A DNA stretch of 64,000 nt. It comes from Monosporascus cannonballus. Taxonomy: Eukaryota > Ascomycota > Sordariomycetes > Xylariales. The stretch covers positions 124,001 through 188,000 of the forward strand of contig QJNS01000126.1 in assembly GCA_004154925.1 (NCBI GenBank), given 5' to 3'. The position numbers and the translations under genes were made by a program. The notes below the pieces were generated by a model. That model worked only from the letters and a program-made list of their open reading frames with translations, did no database searches and was not told where the DNA came from. This document shows positions 61,820 through 64,000 of the stretch, piece by piece (the first letter of the stretch is position 1; the number at the start of each line of letters is the position of its first letter).

Positions 61820-61821
61820 TA

Positions 61822-62955
61822 GGCCCCGGACGAGGCAGCGGACTGGCGACCTCTTGCTGCAGGGTTTCACCGATAGTAGTGGGGACAAAGGCGCTCCTCT
61901 AGGCCCGTAACAGCAGTGCTCTAATATGTAGGCGTGTCTTCATATGCATGTTACGTGGTCGTGGTTCAGAAAAGATACCAGTCACCCGATAGGTTTCGAG
62001 GAGAGCGATGGCTGTGCTATGCGTTGCTATGCTACTGTGCTGCTGCGCTGTATTCATAACACATCAAACCCATCGTCCCAACAGGAAGCTGTCTGCGAAA
62101 TTGCAACACACCCAAAACTACAGCCCTTATCTAATACACAGCTTAACATCGTGACGCCTTGTAATTTTTAGATCCAATTCATACATTTTACATACTTGGC
62201 GAGGTATTCATGGATTGGTCTAGTTGAAGCATATCCAGCTGGTGGTTATTAACACCAAAGTATTCGATAGAGAGCGCGTAGTAATTGAAAGTGTTATGGG
62301 GCGCTCGATTTTGCAATTCAGTTGCGACCCACCTGGCAATCACTCTAAACTGGGACTTGCTATCGGGGAAGAAGCATGGTGTATATCCAATAGTGAGGTC
62401 ACAAGTTACCGAAATCAGAGTGCTCCGCCACATTCTGGCGCGCAGAAGTTTTGACGCGCATCAGGCATGTGAGTGACTGTCACGTTTGCGCAGAGCAGCA
62501 AGGCTTTACCCGCAGCTTCTTCCTGGTAACCTTGGTATCTGAGAGAGGGATCGGTGTTGGACCGTGCCGTTTGACAATAAGACATCAGTAGATGATGACA
62601 CGAACGCCACTGGTTTGAGCGCCACACACAGCGGGATCAATTTCTTCGATGAGCTGTATGAGGGAGGAAGAGCATTGGACTTTGCAGTCCAGTAATGGTA
62701 GGCTGCCCCTAGTAGCGCGTCTGGTTATGTAGTGTGAACCCGGACTGATTGACTTGTCAGGAAAAAGGGCCTTAAAGTGACTTGAATTGGGCCTCGCCGC
62801 AGTCTGTTAAATTCAAAGCCAAGGGATCCCCATACTCGAAATCCTTCGTCCTCTCTTCTTTTGGACAATTGTATTGTTAACTCAGCCAACTGTCTCCTTC
62901 ACTTTGGTCGTTGCGTCTTCTTTATTTAACCCCCGCTCGATCGTTCTTCCTTAAT
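61822..62955. other. Intergenic region; right part upstream of the zinc-finger gene
   Basis: No gene is recognised in 61822-62820; open frames at 61944-62171 and 62188-62627 (both strands) lack motifs. From 62840 the sequence is CT-rich (CTCTCTTCTTTTGG and similar), as in fungal leaders. Confidence 0.45.
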
Positions 62956-63052
62956 GTAAGTCTACTCGAGAGGGGTGCCCCTTTATAGAAGTTATCAAGA
63001 AACTCGCGGGCTAGAGGTACAGCATATTAGGGTACCTGCTAACGTACTCTAG
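62956..63052 (+). other. Probable 5' UTR intron of the zinc-finger gene
   Basis: Donor GTAAGT at 62956, branch point GCTAAC at about 63038-63043 and acceptor CTCTAG ending at 63052 give a 97-bp intron. A second acceptor, ATCAGTACAG, lies just downstream. No ATG occurs in the exon before it. After it, a minimal upstream ORF (ATG GCG TGA at about 63169) precedes the main start. Confidence 0.4.
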
Positions 63053-63215
63053 TATCATCAGTACAGGAAGCCCGTTATAGCGTTAAAGCCACAAAAGCCT
63101 GGCCTCTACGATAAGTCCCTTAATACATACCTACCTACCACAATCGTCCAGCTCACGACCCCTTGGAATGGCGTGATTGGTCCGTTTTAGCAGCGGATAA
63201 CCTAGACACGGCGCC

Positions 63216-64000
63216 GATGGACGAAACCAGACGATTGCGCTCCGCGAGGGAGCCAGCGGGTGGATTTTCTGTTAACGGGCCAGATCTTGACTTGGTGCTA
63301 TCCAGAGCTGAGAGTCTTATTGGTGCCACAACCGGCGAAGCACCCAGCAACAATATTGCGATAGATATAAATGTTTTTCCACCTAGTATATCTACGCCGA
63401 GTCACTTCCACCAGCCGGAATTTCACCTAGCACTCACTGAGGATGGAGCCGGCGCGCTGCCAACTCCATTCACACCGGCTTTGCGGGCGAATGCCCAGGT
63501 GCTATTCCCCGCTTGGCAAGGAGATAACGAGGTCATGGCTTCTGGATCGTGGGCTGATGTTGCCGACGTGATGTATACTTCTCCTAGTTATGGCGAGGAT
63601 CAAGCTTCATCCGTCGTTAGTGGGTTTAGCAGCAGTGGGGATGCATCTGTGGGCTACAATCAATTCTCAGTTAACAATGGCTCTCTGGGGAACGGGGGGC
63701 TTAATACCGGGGTTGCATTTGACTGTCCCGACAACAATAATCGACCCATGCACTTGGCTGGCCATAACTACGGCTGGGAACCCGGGGACCAGCCAAACAT
63801 ACCTAAGACCCCAGGACCTGACTCGGCCTTTATCAATGACACGCAGGGGTCGAGCGTTTCTGCTACGGAGGTTAGTACCACAATTACCCCGATTACGCCA
63901 ATCACCAACCCCGGCGAGGCCAGACCCGCGGGCCGTCGCGGCAAAACGCCCCACAGACCCAGGTGCGACCTCTGTGACAAAGATTTCTTTTCACGAAAAG
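63216..64000 (+). CDS. C2H2 zinc-finger protein, N-terminal part (runs off window)
   Basis: Open from the chosen ATG 63216 (MDETRRLRSAREPAGG) to the window edge, 261 codons without a stop. Residues 1-235 are low in structure: rich in Ser, Asn, Gly and Pro, with acidic patches and a TTITPITPITNPGE stretch. Then come a basic linker (RPAGRRGKTPHRP) and the start of a C2H2 finger (RCDLCDKDFFSRK) at the edge; the His residues lie outside. This layout fits a fungal transcription factor with an activation-type N-terminus. The frame is also open upstream to about 63124 (after a TAA), so an upstream exon could provide an earlier start. Not in the supplied list because it has no stop in the window. Confidence 0.7.

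Noticed and set aside
62655..62710. Possible tRNA-Cys (TGGACTTTGCAGTCCA)
   Set aside because: The loop between the stem halves is too short for an anticodon loop and no other arms fold.
1..64000. CRISPR arrays, rRNA genes, telomeric repeats
   Set aside because: None seen; short tandem repeats are confined to LTR U3 regions.

Overview
The window looks like a chromosome segment of a filamentous ascomycete (Pezizomycotina). The evidence is short introns (53-93 bp) with CTAAC/CTGAC branch points, a HAS1-type helicase gene with fungal architecture, and two compartments. Gene islands have normal base composition. They are separated by long AT-rich blocks made of transposons destroyed by what looks like repeat-induced point mutation (RIP): C-to-T and G-to-A changes concentrated at CpA/TpG, TpA-rich sequence, CAA/CAG/TGG codons turned into stops, and CpG largely kept. 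The species cannot be named from the sequence.

Layout. 1-7006: fragments of Ty3/gypsy elements: the 3' end of a G1 element, the 5' end of a second G1 in the opposite orientation, the 3' end of a G2 element, and a G2-like gag relic on the minus strand. 7007-37942: one old gypsy element (G3, plus strand) opened by three later insertions, each with a perfect 5-bp target duplication: G1 copy A (9603-16937, TAATA), G2 (17963-24843, TAATT) and G1 copy B (25976-33194, ATATC). 37943-40507: LTR debris, including a G2 solo LTR inside a G1 solo LTR, a gypsy RT relic and an almost unmutated G1-type solo LTR (TSD GGTAT).

41364-46739 is a gene island, all on the plus strand: a fumarylacetoacetate-hydrolase family enzyme (2 exons), a previously unlisted small secreted cysteine-rich protein (4 exons, 135 aa) and a DEAD-box RNA helicase of the HAS1 type (5 exons, 604 aa). 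47126-57876 is a PIF/Harbinger DNA transposon (TSD TTA) whose transposase relic lies near its right end. A chromodomain gypsy element (G5, 48490-56000, TSD AAAAT) is inserted in it, and that element carries a 124-bp unmutated element with TSD CAAAT.

57880-64000 has mostly normal composition and few genes: a Tc1/mariner element with a mosaic of mutated and unmutated parts (59141-60495), a TA-flanked MITE (61564-61819), and at the right edge the 5' part of a C2H2 zinc-finger gene that runs out of the window.

The functional content is therefore small: one metabolic enzyme, one candidate effector-like secreted protein, one ribosome-biogenesis helicase and one probable transcription factor. The transposon blocks record many layers of insertion, and boundaries and insertion order can be read from LTRs and target duplications. 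All family names G1-G5 are labels used here only.
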